Positions 1 through 7,013 of a stretch of DNA of 33,266 nucleotides are shown one piece after another. Source of the DNA: Salinispora cortesiana (GTDB lineage Bacteria; Actinomycetota; Actinomycetes; Mycobacteriales; Micromonosporaceae); NCBI RefSeq assembly GCF_000484695.1, contig NZ_AXVR01000049.1, positions 1 to 33,266 on the forward strand. Reading direction: 5' to 3'. The notes below the pieces were generated by a model. That model had not been told where the DNA came from and did not search any database. It saw only the letters and a program-made list of their open reading frames with translations. Within the stretch, counting starts at the first letter, position 1; every line of letters starts with the position of its first letter. The position numbers were made by a program, and so were the translations under genes.

Positions 1-514
1 GGTGTAACACCCCCACGCCCCCCGAGATTCCACCACCACCATGCCCCCGACCACACCACCAAACCGACATAGACCAACCATTCGTGACGTCAGTCACGAG
101 GTGGTCTTCACCAGCCAGCTACTGCAGGCCGGTGGGCAGGGCACGGTGGGTGCGTAACACCGAGCCACCCCAGCATTCGCAGATCGGCAGCTACCCGCCA
201 TCGCACCGACGCCGGTCGCCGGTCGCCGGTAAACGCCACGTCCCGTAGAGCATCCTAGGAAAATGGTATGCCCGCGACCTACCACCAACTGGCCGTCGAG
301 ATCATCCGGACCCGCCCATGCCGAGACGTTCTTGTTGCCCCACTTCGGCGGCGGGGTGACCCCGCTGGTGCCGGCCGGCCCAAAAGTCGGTTGTCGGCGA
401 CAGTCACGTCCGGGACGCTTGGCGGCATGTCGTTGTGAGGGCAGCACCTTCGTCGCCGCCACGCCATCGCGGTCGGCGGCCGTCCACCCAACCCTTGGCG
501 AGAAGTGAGCGTCC
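1..514. other. No gene recognised; small inverted and tandem repeats
   Basis: I see no convincing gene here; open frames on both strands overlap one another and match no family I know. A short hairpin with a 7-bp stem (TCGTGAC / GTCACGA, 4-nt loop) lies at 82-99 and could be the terminator of a gene lying to the left. Three tandem copies of the heptamer GCCGGTC/T occupy 211-230. The window begins with a small palindrome (GGTGTAACACC). No promoter for the rtcB gene can be picked with confidence. Confidence 0.5.
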
Positions 515-1702
515 TTGTCTGTTCCACCCGTCCGGCCGGAGCCCCGGCCGGCACCCACCCCTGCCACCGTCACCGTCTTCACCTCCCCGACCAGCTGGGT
601 CGAGTCCGAGGCCGTTGACCAGTGCCGCCAAGTGGCCGCCCTGGACGGCATGGTCCATGTCGCCGGAATGCCGGACCTACACCCCGGCAAGGGCGCCCCG
701 ATCGGCGCCGCGATGACCTCGACCGTGCTCTACCCCCATCTGGTCGGCTCCGACATCGGGTGTGGCATCGCCGTCTTCCCGATCGCGCTGAAGCGGGTCG
801 TACCAGAGCGGCTCGCCGCCCGCTTTCCCGACCTGGACCGCCCGCTCGACCCGGACCGAGACGCCGACGACCCGGCCTGGTCCGTGCTGGACGGTGACAT
901 CCCCGCCGGCCACCTCGACGGTCTCGGCACCGTCGGGCGGGGCAACCACTTCGTCGAGCTCGCCCGCGTCGGCGAGGTCCTCGACCCAGGCCACGCCGCG
1001 CGACTCCGGCTCACCGCCGGCGACACAGTCCTCGTCGTCCACAGCGGATCCCGCGGCCTCGGCGAGCGGATTCTGCGTGCGCACACCGAGCAGCGCGGCG
1101 CCGGACCCGCCGAGGACCCGGCCGCGTACCTGGCGCGACACGACGACGCCGTGCGCTGGGGTTCGCTAAACCGGCGGCTGCTGGCCGCCCGAACCGCGAT
1201 CGCGCTGGGTGCCGAGCCGACGGCGCCGATCGTGGACCAATGCCACAACCTGGTCGAGGTACGCGACGGACACTACCTGCACCGCAAGGGCGCGGCGCCG
1301 GGCGACGGCCGGGACGTGCTCGTCGCCGGCACCCGCGGCACCCCGTCGTACCTGGTGGCCGCGCACGCGGGCGCGCAGGCCAATCATTCGGTGGCGCACG
1401 GGGCGGGCCGCAAGATGTCCCGGGCGGACGCGCTGCGCCGAGGCCGGGCCAAGCACACGGTCAAGGAGTTACGCCGCACCCCGCTGGGTTCGCTGGTGGT
1501 CTGCGGCGACCGGCAACTGCTGTTCGAGGAGGCGCCGACCGCGTACAAGCGGATCGAGCAGGTGGTCGGCGACCTGGTCACCCATGGGCTCGCCACCCCG
1601 GTGGCGACCACGGTCCCACTGGTCACCTACAAGACCCCGGACGTGGGGGGCACCCAGCGCGGCGACCGACGACCCGAGCGCCGGCGGCGGGGGCAGCGAT
1701 GA
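515..1702 (+). CDS. rtcB: RtcB-family 3'-phosphate/5'-OH RNA ligase
   Basis: RtcB ligases seal RNA 2',3'-cyclic phosphate or 3'-phosphate ends to 5'-OH ends, using GTP and Mn2+ through a GMP-histidine intermediate. The 395-residue protein shows the family blocks in order: MPDLHPGKGAPIGA (about 52-65), GSDIGCGI with the metal-binding Cys (about 79-86), GRGNHFVEL (about 141-149), HSGSRGLG (about 176), CHNLVE (about 243), HRKGA (about 256) and AHGAGRKMSR (about 294-303), whose His is the expected guanylylated residue. Length suits the RtcB2-type paralogues. The start is uncertain: TTG at 515 is the only plausible in-frame start upstream of the conserved core, with a weak GAGAAG upstream. The stop overlaps the prfH start (ATGA), so the two are translationally coupled. 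This pairing marks it as the ribosome-repair type of RtcB rather than a general tRNA ligase; that role is from family knowledge. Confidence 0.93.
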   Translation: MSVPPVRPEPRPAPTPATVTVFTSPTSWVESEAVDQCRQVAALDGMVHVAGMPDLHPGKGAPIGAAMTSTVLYPHLVGSDIGCGIAVFPIALKRVVPERLAARFPDLDRPLDPDRDADDPAWSVLDGDIPAGHLDGLGTVGRGNHFVELARVGEVLDPGHAARLRLTAGDTVLVVHSGSRGLGERILRAHTEQRGAGPAEDPAAYLARHDDAVRWGSLNRRLLAARTAIALGAEPTAPIVDQCHNLVEVRDGHYLHRKGAAPGDGRDVLVAGTRGTPSYLVAAHAGAQANHSVAHGAGRKMSRADALRRGRAKHTVKELRRTPLGSLVVCGDRQLLFEEAPTAYKRIEQVVGDLVTHGLATPVATTVPLVTYKTPDVGGTQRGDRRPERRRRGQR

Positions 1703-2307
1703 ACCTGCACCTGCTGCTGTCGGCCGGTCGGGGTCCCCAGGAGTGCGCGTGGGCGCTGGCCCGGCTGCTGCGCCGGCTGGAGGCCGACGCCGCCCGCAAC
1801 AACGTCGACGTGGTACGCCTGGACAGCATCGTCGGCGACCAATCCGGCACCTACCGGTCCGTGCTACTCCGACTCACCGGCGACGGTGTGGAGGCATTCG
1901 CCGACGGCTGGACCGGGACGTTGTGTTGGCAGGCGCCCAGCCCCTACCGGGCCGGCCACGGCAGAAAGAACTGGTATGTCGCAGCCCGACGATGCGAGGT
2001 AGACGCCCCGGTCACCCCGTTCGCCGAGGCGGACGTGGAGGTGCTTGCCGTACGCACGGGTGGGCCGGGCGGCCAGCACCGCAACAAGGCCAGCACCGCG
2101 GTGCGGGCCACGCACCGCCCGACCGGCACCGTCGTCGTCGTTGACACCGAGCGGCAGTTCAGCCTCAACCGCAGCATCGCGCTGCGGCTGCTACGGCAAC
2201 GGCTCACCGCCGGTGACGAGGCGGCCGGGCGGGCGTTGGTGGCCACCCGAAGGCGCGCCCACGACGAGCTGGTCCGCGGCGATCCGGTGCGGATCGAACG
2301 GCCCTGA
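1699..2307 (+). CDS. prfH: Peptide chain release factor H (PrfH)
   Basis: A 202-residue class-I release factor homologue lacking the stop-codon recognition domain. The peptidyl-tRNA hydrolysis loop is intact as GGPGGQHRNKAS (about 122-133). The C-terminal region after GGQ is basic and carries the Ser-Leu-Asn-Arg-Ser helix start typical of PrfH/RF proteins. The ATG lies inside the rtcB stop (ATGA), which fixes the start. In the known proteobacterial rtcB-prfH pairs, PrfH releases nascent chains from ribosomes whose 16S rRNA has been cut in the decoding centre by ribotoxins, and RtcB then re-ligates the rRNA. The same arrangement here implies the same job, as inference. No RtcR-type sigma-54 regulator is adjacent, unlike many proteobacterial rtc loci. 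Confidence 0.92.
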   Translation: MNLHLLLSAGRGPQECAWALARLLRRLEADAARNNVDVVRLDSIVGDQSGTYRSVLLRLTGDGVEAFADGWTGTLCWQAPSPYRAGHGRKNWYVAARRCEVDAPVTPFAEADVEVLAVRTGGPGGQHRNKASTAVRATHRPTGTVVVVDTERQFSLNRSIALRLLRQRLTAGDEAAGRALVATRRRAHDELVRGDPVRIERP

Positions 2308-2339
2308 CCGGCTCCAACCGCCGCGACACGGATCAGCGC

Positions 2340-2370
2340 TTGACCTTGCCCCTTGGGCAAGCAGCACCGT
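2340..2370 (+). promoter_or_regulatory. MerR-type operator/promoter
   Basis: TTGACC (2340-2345) is a good -35 element and is followed 19 bp later by CACCGT (2365-2370), a poor but possible -10. The over-long spacer is filled by a perfect inverted repeat CTTGCCC-CTT-GGGCAAG (2345-2361). A 19-20 bp spacer containing a dyad is the hallmark of promoters twisted open by MerR activators, and the next gene encodes a MerR protein, so autoregulation is likely. It lies in the 105-nt gap after prfH, giving the MerR gene a promoter separate from rtcB-prfH. Confidence 0.6.
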
Positions 2371-2412
2371 GGTCCGTGCCGGCCACCCGGCCGGCACGAG
2401 GAGGATGACACC

Positions 2413-3480
2413 GTGGAGCTGCTGACGATCGGCGCGTTCGCCCGGGCGGCGCGGCTGACACCGAAGGCATTGCGCCTGTACGACGAGGTGGGGCTGCTGC
2501 CGCCCGCGGCGGTCGATCCCGAGTCCGGCTACCGGTTCTACGACCCGGAGCAGTTGACGCACGCGCGGCTGATCGCCCAGTTACGCCGCATCGGCATGCC
2601 GCTGGCCGACATCCGTACCGTCTGCGACCTGGAACCGGACGCGGCGGCCCGAGCGGTCACCGACTACTGGCAGCAGGTCACCGCCGACACCGCGACCCGC
2701 GCACACCACGTCGCCCGCCTCGTCGCACACCTGTCCCAGGAGGGCCTCACCATGTCCGCAACCAACCCCACCCCGACCATCCGCTACGCCGTCCGCTGCG
2801 ACCAGGGCAACGGGCGCGACAGCAACGAGGACGTCGCCTACGCCAGCGACCGGCTGCTGGCCGTCGCCGACGGCACCCGGGGCGCCGGCGCCACCGCCAG
2901 TAACGCGGCCGTCAACGCGCTCAAGACGCTCGAGCTGACCGACCGGCCCGCCGTTGACCTGCTCGCCATGCTGGCCGCAACCATCGACGACGTCGATCGC
3001 ACGGTGCACGCCACCAGCACCGACGACAACCAGCCGGCCACCACCCTGACCGCGCTGCTACGTCACGGGACACAACTAGCCTTGGTGCACATCGGCGATA
3101 CCCGTGCCTATCTGCTACGCGGCGGTGAACTCGCGCAGCTCACCCAGGACCACACCTGGGTGCAGAGCCAGGTCGAGTACGGCAAGCTCAGCCTCCAGGA
3201 GGCTGCCGCCCACCCGCAGCGCGCCCTGCTCACCCGCGCGCTCGGTGGTGCCAGCCAGCCCGTCGAAGCCGACCTGGCGCTGCGCACCGCCCTGGCCGGT
3301 GACCGCTACCTGCTCTGCTCCGACGGCCTGTCCGCGGTCGTCAGCCGAGGCGACCTGCACACCGCCCTCGCCGAGTCCGGTGACCCCGAGCCGACCGCAC
3401 AACGTCTGATCGACCTGGCCTATGCGGCCGGCGCGCCGGACAACATCGCCTGCCTCGTCGCCGACATCATCGCCGCGTAG
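2413..3480 (+). CDS. MerR-family regulator fused to a PP2C-type Ser/Thr phosphatase
   Basis: A 355-residue two-domain protein. Residues 1-110 form a MerR head (LTIGAFARAARLTPKALRLY winged helix and recognition region, then a helical dimerisation segment). Residues from about 114 form a PP2C phosphatase with the metal-binding aspartates visible: GRDSNED (D136/D140), AVADG (D153), CSDGL (D304) and PDN (D343), plus the GDTRAYL and QDHTW blocks, so the enzyme should be active. The usual DGMGG is replaced by DGTRG. GTG at 2413 is chosen because GAGGAGGA (2398-2405) sits 7 nt upstream and the MerR fold begins right there; an in-frame ATG at 2353 lies within the operator. MerR proteins normally carry a ligand-binding C-terminal domain, so a phosphatase in that place is unusual. 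A second start within the gene (2752) may make free phosphatase. Confidence 0.88.
   Translation: MELLTIGAFARAARLTPKALRLYDEVGLLPPAAVDPESGYRFYDPEQLTHARLIAQLRRIGMPLADIRTVCDLEPDAAARAVTDYWQQVTADTATRAHHVARLVAHLSQEGLTMSATNPTPTIRYAVRCDQGNGRDSNEDVAYASDRLLAVADGTRGAGATASNAAVNALKTLELTDRPAVDLLAMLAATIDDVDRTVHATSTDDNQPATTLTALLRHGTQLALVHIGDTRAYLLRGGELAQLTQDHTWVQSQVEYGKLSLQEAAAHPQRALLTRALGGASQPVEADLALRTALAGDRYLLCSDGLSAVVSRGDLHTALAESGDPEPTAQRLIDLAYAAGAPDNIACLVADIIAA
2738..2754 (+). promoter_or_regulatory. Internal ribosome binding site and ATG before the PP2C domain
   Basis: AGGAGGG (2738-2744) is followed 7 nt later by ATG (2752), in frame, exactly at the linker between the MerR and PP2C parts. Spacing and strength are as good as for a real gene start. 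Translation here would yield a free phosphatase of about 242 residues in addition to the fusion. The sequence match is direct; use of the site is inference. Confidence 0.55.
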
Positions 3481-3489
3481 GGCACCGTC

Positions 3490-3529
3490 GCCGCGTAACG
3501 GCGTCGTCAGCACAACGCCGTTACGCGGC
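3490..3529 (+). terminator. Rho-independent-like hairpin after MerR-PP2C
   Basis: A perfect 15-bp inverted repeat (GCCGCGTAACGGCGT at 3490-3504, complement at 3515-3529) with a 10-nt loop starts 9 nt past the MerR-PP2C stop. There is no T tract, as is common in high-GC actinobacteria. Its position and stability make it the likely end of the rtcB-prfH-merR unit. Confidence 0.75.
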
Positions 3530-3906
3530 GCGCGGAGCCCCGACCAGGCCACCGACTTCTGCAGACCACCTCGGGATACGTCCATCTACATCCACGCCCT
3601 GGTCACCCTCTCCCCCGACGCCCAAGCCGAATCGTTCTGTCCTACCAGTGGGAGCCCGCCGCGGGGGCTGGAACCCGGAGATGAGCGATCAGCTGCGGTC
3701 GTTGCTACCAGCAAGCGGGACCTGGATGAGCAGCAACGAGTTCACCGAGGCGGTGAGCACGATCAAGTACTACGGCCAGGTCTACCTCGACACCGCCAGC
3801 GGCACTGTCTATCTCGTCGTCAAGAACACATAGTCACTGACGGGAAGTCCACGGGCCCGGTAGCAACGTCGGCAGTGGGCACCCCGGTCCAGACCGTACG
3901 TCCGAG
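3530..3906. other. Intergenic stretch with one doubtful small ORF
   Basis: Nothing recognisable lies here apart from the short open frame listed separately at 3681-3833. The stretch joins the hairpin after MerR-PP2C to a run of broken genes (3907-4894) and may itself be made of gene remains. Confidence 0.4.
3681..3833 (+). CDS. Doubtful 50-residue ORF, possibly a gene remnant
   Basis: The frame reads plausible protein, with aromatic and beta-strand-like segments such as IKYYGQVYLDTASGTVYLVV, and its codon choice is less extreme than random high-GC frames. I do not recognise the family. An in-frame GTG at 3648 would add 11 residues. GGAG abuts the ATG at 3681 with no spacing, so initiation there would be poor. 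Because the next 1 kb consists of truncated genes, this may be the C-terminal scrap of a larger gene rather than a working small protein. Confidence 0.25.
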   Translation: MSDQLRSLLPASGTWMSSNEFTEAVSTIKYYGQVYLDTASGTVYLVVKNT

Positions 3907-4252
3907 TCAGCGGGACAGGTCGCCAGGGCGTACGAGATCGGTCTCATACGCCAGGACGACTGCCTGCGCCCGGGTCCCGCAGGTGAAGCCTGGCGAAGAT
4001 CCGCGCTATGTGGGTCTTGACGGTCGCCGCGCTGAGCGTGAGCTACTGGGCGAGTTCGGTATTGGACAGGCCGGCACCGAGCAGGGTCAGCACCTCGAGC
4101 TCACGCGGGGTAAGCGGGCTGAGGTCGTGGTGCGGTGGGCACCGGGGCGGACTCGTGGTGAACCGCTCCACCAGGCGGCGGGTGATCGCGGGAGCGAGCC
4201 GGGCATCGCCGGTGGTGCCGAGGCGTACCGCGTTGGCCAGGTGCTCGGCCGG
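3907..4252 (-). pseudogene. Remnant of a NarL/LuxR-type response regulator
   Basis: Read on the minus strand, this encodes the C-terminal half of a two-component response regulator: PAEHLANAVRLGTTGDARLA, then LTPRELEVLTLLGAGLSNTE, then LTLSAATVKTHIARIFARLH, the LuxR helix-turn-helix, then AQAVVLAYETDLVRPGDLSR and a stop. Three lesions are visible. The receiver domain is missing, since homology begins abruptly at about 4252. An in-frame TAG stands in the DNA-binding domain after ELAQ, probably a CAG-to-TAG change. One extra base after the LHLRD segment shifts the tail into another frame. No partner histidine kinase is nearby. The gene is dead; the assignment to the family is secure. Confidence 0.85.
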
Positions 4253-4284
4253 TCACTGGCCATCGGCCGGAGCGACGGACGCTC

Positions 4285-4530
4285 TTGGGTGGTCTTTCGT
4301 TACTGGTGGTGCTGGCCAACGAGGCCAGGGGGCGTCGACGGTGGCGGGAGTTGACGCTGCGGGTTGCGGCGGAACCGGGCCAGGTAGTGGTGGCTGATCA
4401 CGCGGACGAGGTAATTCGTCAGCGTGACGCCGCGGTCGCGTTCGATCAGGTCCCGGAGGCAGATCGGGAGGTCCTTCGGCTGGTCGCCTGGGAGTGTCTG
4501 ACCGCTGCCGAGGCGGCGGTGGCTCACCAC
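4285..4530 (+). pseudogene. Fragment of an ECF sigma factor
   Basis: The frame contains LVVLANEARGRRRWRELTLR (end of region 2 and linker) and then AFDQVPEADREVLRLVAWE followed by LTAAEAAVA, the start of region 4 of an ECF RNA polymerase sigma factor. The promoter-recognition helix and everything after it are lost, as is most of region 2. The fragment runs directly, out of frame, into the tail of a CU044_5270-type gene. In actinobacteria such an ECF gene is commonly followed by a CU044_5270-family gene, so one deletion within a sigma/CU044_5270 pair explains the structure. Confidence 0.75.
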
Positions 4531-4534
4531 GGGC

Positions 4535-4894
4535 GTGCCCGCCCACGAGGCACCGGTGCAGTATCTGGAGTCTATTGCCGAACTCGCGGGGGTGCGGCTG
4601 CTGAACCCGGCGCAGCGCGCGGCGGCACTCAGACTCCTCGCTGAGCTACCGGGCATCACGGTGACCGGCACCGTCACCGACCGTGCCGGACGGCCCGGGG
4701 AAGCGTTCTCGATCACCTCCGACTTCCATGGCCTACCCACCCAGTACACGGTAATCATCGATCCGGGGTCCGGCGCGTTGCTGGGATACGAAGAGGTGCT
4801 GACCAAGACGGCGGGCAGGTTGAACGTGACGATCCCCGCGGTGATCACCAACCGGTCGTACCTGGTCGCCGAGTACACCACCATGCCCCGCTGA
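4535..4894 (+). pseudogene. C-terminal fragment of a CU044_5270-family protein
   Basis: About 119 residues match the end of the CU044_5270 family of actinobacterial proteins encoded next to ECF sigma factors: LLNPAQRAAALRLLAELPGI, VTDRAGRPGEAFSITSD, YTVIIDPGSGALLGYEEVL and the terminal YLVAEYTTMPR. The N-terminal portion, normally including a membrane anchor, is absent. A GTG at 4535 opens the frame but has no ribosome binding site, so it is probably not translated as a unit. Function of the family is not established; linkage to sigma factors suggests a regulatory or anti-sigma-like role. Confidence 0.75.
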
Positions 4895-4937
4895 CAGACT
4901 CCAGACAGGACGTTCGGGTCAGCGCAGCGGACGCCAG

Positions 4938-5558
4938 CTATCGGGCCACTCGCCATCGGGTTTGCCGAGCAGGCCCGCTTCGGTTGAACCGCCACACCGT
5001 TACCGCCACACCGATCGCCAGCAGCAGTGCTGCTTCGGCGAAGGCAAGTGTGGAGTGGGTGTCGGCGACCGGCCACGCCCACCAGCGCACCAGGCCACCG
5101 CGCCCGGTGCCGAAGAGCGCGCTGACGGTCACCGCGCCGACTGGTGCCAGCGCCGCGAGTCGGGTGCCGATGATCGGGGTGACCAACTGGGCTAGCCCGA
5201 GGCACCCGATGAGGTTACGCAGGTATCCGGGACCGAGCTGCCACGAGCCGGTCGCCGAGGTGACGCCGACCAGAATCGCGGTCACCAGCACGATCGTCGC
5301 AGCGGCACCCAGGTCCCGAGCGGCCACCAGGCGGAACGCGGTGGCCTCCAGGTCACCGCTGCTGCGGTCGAGGCCATGCCAGAGGAAGACAATCGGGACG
5401 AGCGGCAGCAACAGCGCGAACACGATCGGCACGCGCAACGCCCCGGCCAGACTGGGCAGCGGCAGCACCTCACCGCCGATCACCATCGCGGCGGCGAGGC
5501 TCCCGGCGAACGCGACCGTCACCGCGGTCAAAGCGCGAGTCCGCCACCACCAGATCAC
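4938..5558 (-). CDS. Integral membrane protein, probable ABC transporter permease-like subunit
   Basis: A 206-residue protein with about six hydrophobic membrane segments (residues roughly 8-30, 42-62, 82-102, 108-130, 136-150, 168-188) and a basic C-terminal tail. It has no motif I can name. The GTG start overlaps the stop of the upstream damaged gene as GTGA, and an ABC ATPase lies further upstream on the same strand, so this is the last gene of an ABC export operon. It most likely forms or helps form the membrane channel for the ATPase. Small permeases without signature motifs are common in actinobacterial ABC-2-like systems. Substrate is unknown. Confidence 0.65.
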   Translation of the reverse strand: MIWWWRTRALTAVTVAFAGSLAAAMVIGGEVLPLPSLAGALRVPIVFALLLPLVPIVFLWHGLDRSSGDLEATAFRLVAARDLGAAATIVLVTAILVGVTSATGSWQLGPGYLRNLIGCLGLAQLVTPIIGTRLAALAPVGAVTVSALFGTGRGGLVRWWAWPVADTHSTLAFAEAALLLAIGVAVTVWRFNRSGPARQTRWRVAR

Positions 5559-5913
5559 CGGGGCTGCTCCGACGCGAAGGAAGTTGGGTCAAGTCGCGGC
5601 TGGGTGGTGCATTCGGCCATCGCTGCGCGGTTGGCGCGATACCAGGCGAGTTGCTGCTCGTTGTCGAGTCGTTGACGCACCCGTACCGCCACTTCGATCT
5701 GCTCCGGCGGTGCGGCCGAGTCCAACGCCGATGCCGACGGCGAAGAGCGAGGTGGCCAGCATCGCCCGGCTGTCCGGCTGATAGGCGATCGCGCAGCAAC
5801 TTTCAAAGGACAGCCCGTTGAGGTGCCGAATCCAGAACGGCTCGACCGCACCTGGGTAGGCCAACCACATGTAGGAGTTGCCCAGGCCGACCGGCAACGC
5901 CCCGCTCGTTCAT
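5555..5913 (-). pseudogene. Damaged middle gene of the ABC operon
   Basis: Two frames together read as one protein tail: YMWLAYPGAVEPFWIRHLNG and further to about LFAVGIGV, then, after a frame change near 5725, LDSAAPPEQIEVAVRV and onward to the stop that overlaps the next GTG. An ATG overlaps the stop of the ATPase gene (ATGA at 5910-5913), as expected for a coupled operon. However, that ATG reads into the wrong frame for the conserved part, implying another indel or an internal deletion close to the start. I do not recognise the family. The junction overlaps at both ends show this was a regular operon member; as it stands it cannot make a full protein. Confidence 0.6.
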
Positions 5914-6653
5914 ACCTCCGCACCGATCAACTGTGCGTAGGCGTCCTCGGCCCGTCGAGACCGCTCAACGTTTGGCTGAGCCAGCGCCACAAACTCCGGC
6001 ACCCCACCGTGGAACCGCACGACGCCGTGGTCCAGCACCGCCACCTGCTGGTAGATATCACTGATGTCCTCGGTCTGATGTGTCGACACCAGCAGGTCGA
6101 CGTCGCTGGCGACCCCCTTGAGCACCTCCCGCAGCACCCGCCGCTGCTGCGGGTCCAACCCGGCCGAGGGCTCATCCATCACGATCAGTTTCGCGTCGTG
6201 GACCAGGGTCTGCGCGATCCCGACCCGGCGGAGCTGACCATCGGAAAGCGTCCTACTGGATCGTTCCGCCAGCTCCCGCAGGCCAACCCGACCCAACGCG
6301 TACGCCGCGTTGACCCAGGCGTCCCGGCGGTTGAGCCCCTTCAGCCAGCCCGCATAGGCGACCTGTTCCCGCACCTTCAAGCCCGGCATCGCCACGACGC
6401 GCTGCGGTAGCCATCCGATCGAACGACGGTAGCGGGACCGGGTACGCCGGGCATGACTGACCAGCCGGCCGATCCGCAGGGTGCCGGCATCTGGCCGCAG
6501 CAGCCCCACGATCAGCGACAGCAGCGTGGACTTGCCGGCGCCGTCAGGGCCAAGCAACACCGTCGCACCGGGCTGAAACTCGATGGTCAGGTCACGAATC
6601 ACCGGAATGCCGGCACGATACTGAAAAGTACAGTCTCTGATTTGTACGGGCAT
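5910..6653 (-). CDS. ABC transporter ATP-binding protein
   Basis: A 247-residue ATPase with Walker A GPDGAGKST (about residues 37-45), Q-loop IGWLPQ, signature LSDGQLRR, Walker B LIVMDEPSAGLD and the H-loop STHQTED. The signature has Asp in place of the first Gly of LSGGQ, which is tolerated in several exporters. The ATG at 6653 is chosen because GAGGTG stands 6 nt upstream and the ATPase fold begins at once; longer in-frame starts run into the upstream small gene. It pairs with the membrane protein at 4938-5558; the gene between them is broken, so the transporter may be inactive. Its order (ATPase first, then membrane genes) fits ABC-2-type drug or lipid exporters. Confidence 0.88.
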   Translation of the reverse strand: MPVQIRDCTFQYRAGIPVIRDLTIEFQPGATVLLGPDGAGKSTLLSLIVGLLRPDAGTLRIGRLVSHARRTRSRYRRSIGWLPQRVVAMPGLKVREQVAYAGWLKGLNRRDAWVNAAYALGRVGLRELAERSSRTLSDGQLRRVGIAQTLVHDAKLIVMDEPSAGLDPQQRRVLREVLKGVASDVDLLVSTHQTEDISDIYQQVAVLDHGVVRFHGGVPEFVALAQPNVERSRRAEDAYAQLIGAEV

Positions 6654-6666
6654 CAGGTGCACCTCG

Positions 6667-6843
6667 TCAGACCCACGCACCATCGAGGGCCAGTGCCAAC
6701 CGTCTGATCCACTGCGACTCACCACGATCAAGCACAATGTGGATAAATTTGACTCCGCGCTCAGCGGCGAACACCGCCAGCTTCTCGGCGTGATGAGCAT
6801 GCGCCGTAATGTGAATCTCGAAGTCCCCCGACACCTCAAGCAT
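6667..6843 (-). CDS. Truncated small protein of unknown function
   Basis: 58 residues from an ATG at 6843. The first about 40 residues (MLEVSGDFEIHITAHA, HHAEKLAVFAAERGVKF and HIVLDRGE) resemble the N-terminus of a longer actinobacterial family of unknown function that I know only by its sequence pattern. After LDRGE the resemblance stops and the frame ends 15 residues later. It is therefore probably a 5' fragment joined to unrelated DNA. It lies 13 nt ahead of the ABC ATPase on the same strand. Its promoter would lie in the same region as the divergent damage-type promoter. Confidence 0.5.
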   Translation of the reverse strand: MLEVSGDFEIHITAHAHHAEKLAVFAAERGVKFIHIVLDRGESQWIRRLALALDGAWV

Positions 6844-6916
6844 CGGCCGAGTGTACGGCGCGGCGCTCAGGCTGGGACACGCCACTGGCGCGCGCCACCT
6901 CGCCAACGAGGCTATG

Positions 6917-6928
6917 GAACATTTGTTC
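6917..6928. promoter_or_regulatory. LexA/SOS-box-like palindrome
   Basis: GAAC-ATTT-GTTC is a perfect 4+4 dyad with a 4-nt centre, matching the core of the Gram-positive LexA site (CGAAC-N4-GTTCG); the outer C and G are G and T here. It lies 62 nt upstream of the leader ORF of the sigma-drmA-drmB operon and in the divergent intergenic region. A core of this length can occur by chance, so the claim rests on position together with the adjacent PafBC-like motif. Confidence 0.5.
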
Positions 6929-6940
6929 TATTCCTGTTCA

Positions 6941-6963
6941 TTGTCACATCCGTTCCCTACGCT
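6941..6963 (+). promoter_or_regulatory. PafBC (RecA-NDp)-like damage-inducible promoter
   Basis: TTGTCA (6941-6946), 11 nt, then TACGCT (6958-6963) fits the LexA-independent DNA-damage promoter of mycobacteria and relatives, TTGTCRGTG-N8-TANNNT, in spacing and in all defined bases except the central GTG, which is CAT. Transcription would start near 6970, about 20 nt before the leader ORF. PafBC activates such promoters in actinobacteria. Match seen directly; function inferred. Confidence 0.5.
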
Positions 6964-6989
6964 GAGCGCTACCAGCCAGGGGAGGAAGC

Positions 6990-7013
6990 ATGACTACGGC
7001 CATCATCGCCTAA
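6990..7013 (+). CDS. Seven-residue leader ORF (MTTAIIA)
   Basis: ATG at 6990 follows GGGGAGGA and reads MTTAIIA before TAA at 7011-7013; the sigma factor ATG comes immediately after, at 7014. The strong ribosome binding site serves this mini-ORF, while nothing resembling a Shine-Dalgarno precedes 7014. The sigma factor is thus probably translated by re-initiation. An alternative is that the true sigma start lies elsewhere, but no other start is better placed. Confidence 0.5.
   Translation: MTTAIIA

Noticed and set aside
94..690. Long minus-strand open frames upstream of and across the rtcB start
   Set aside because: They overlap each other in several frames, are Arg/Ser/Pro-rich, and resemble no family; high GC makes such frames common.
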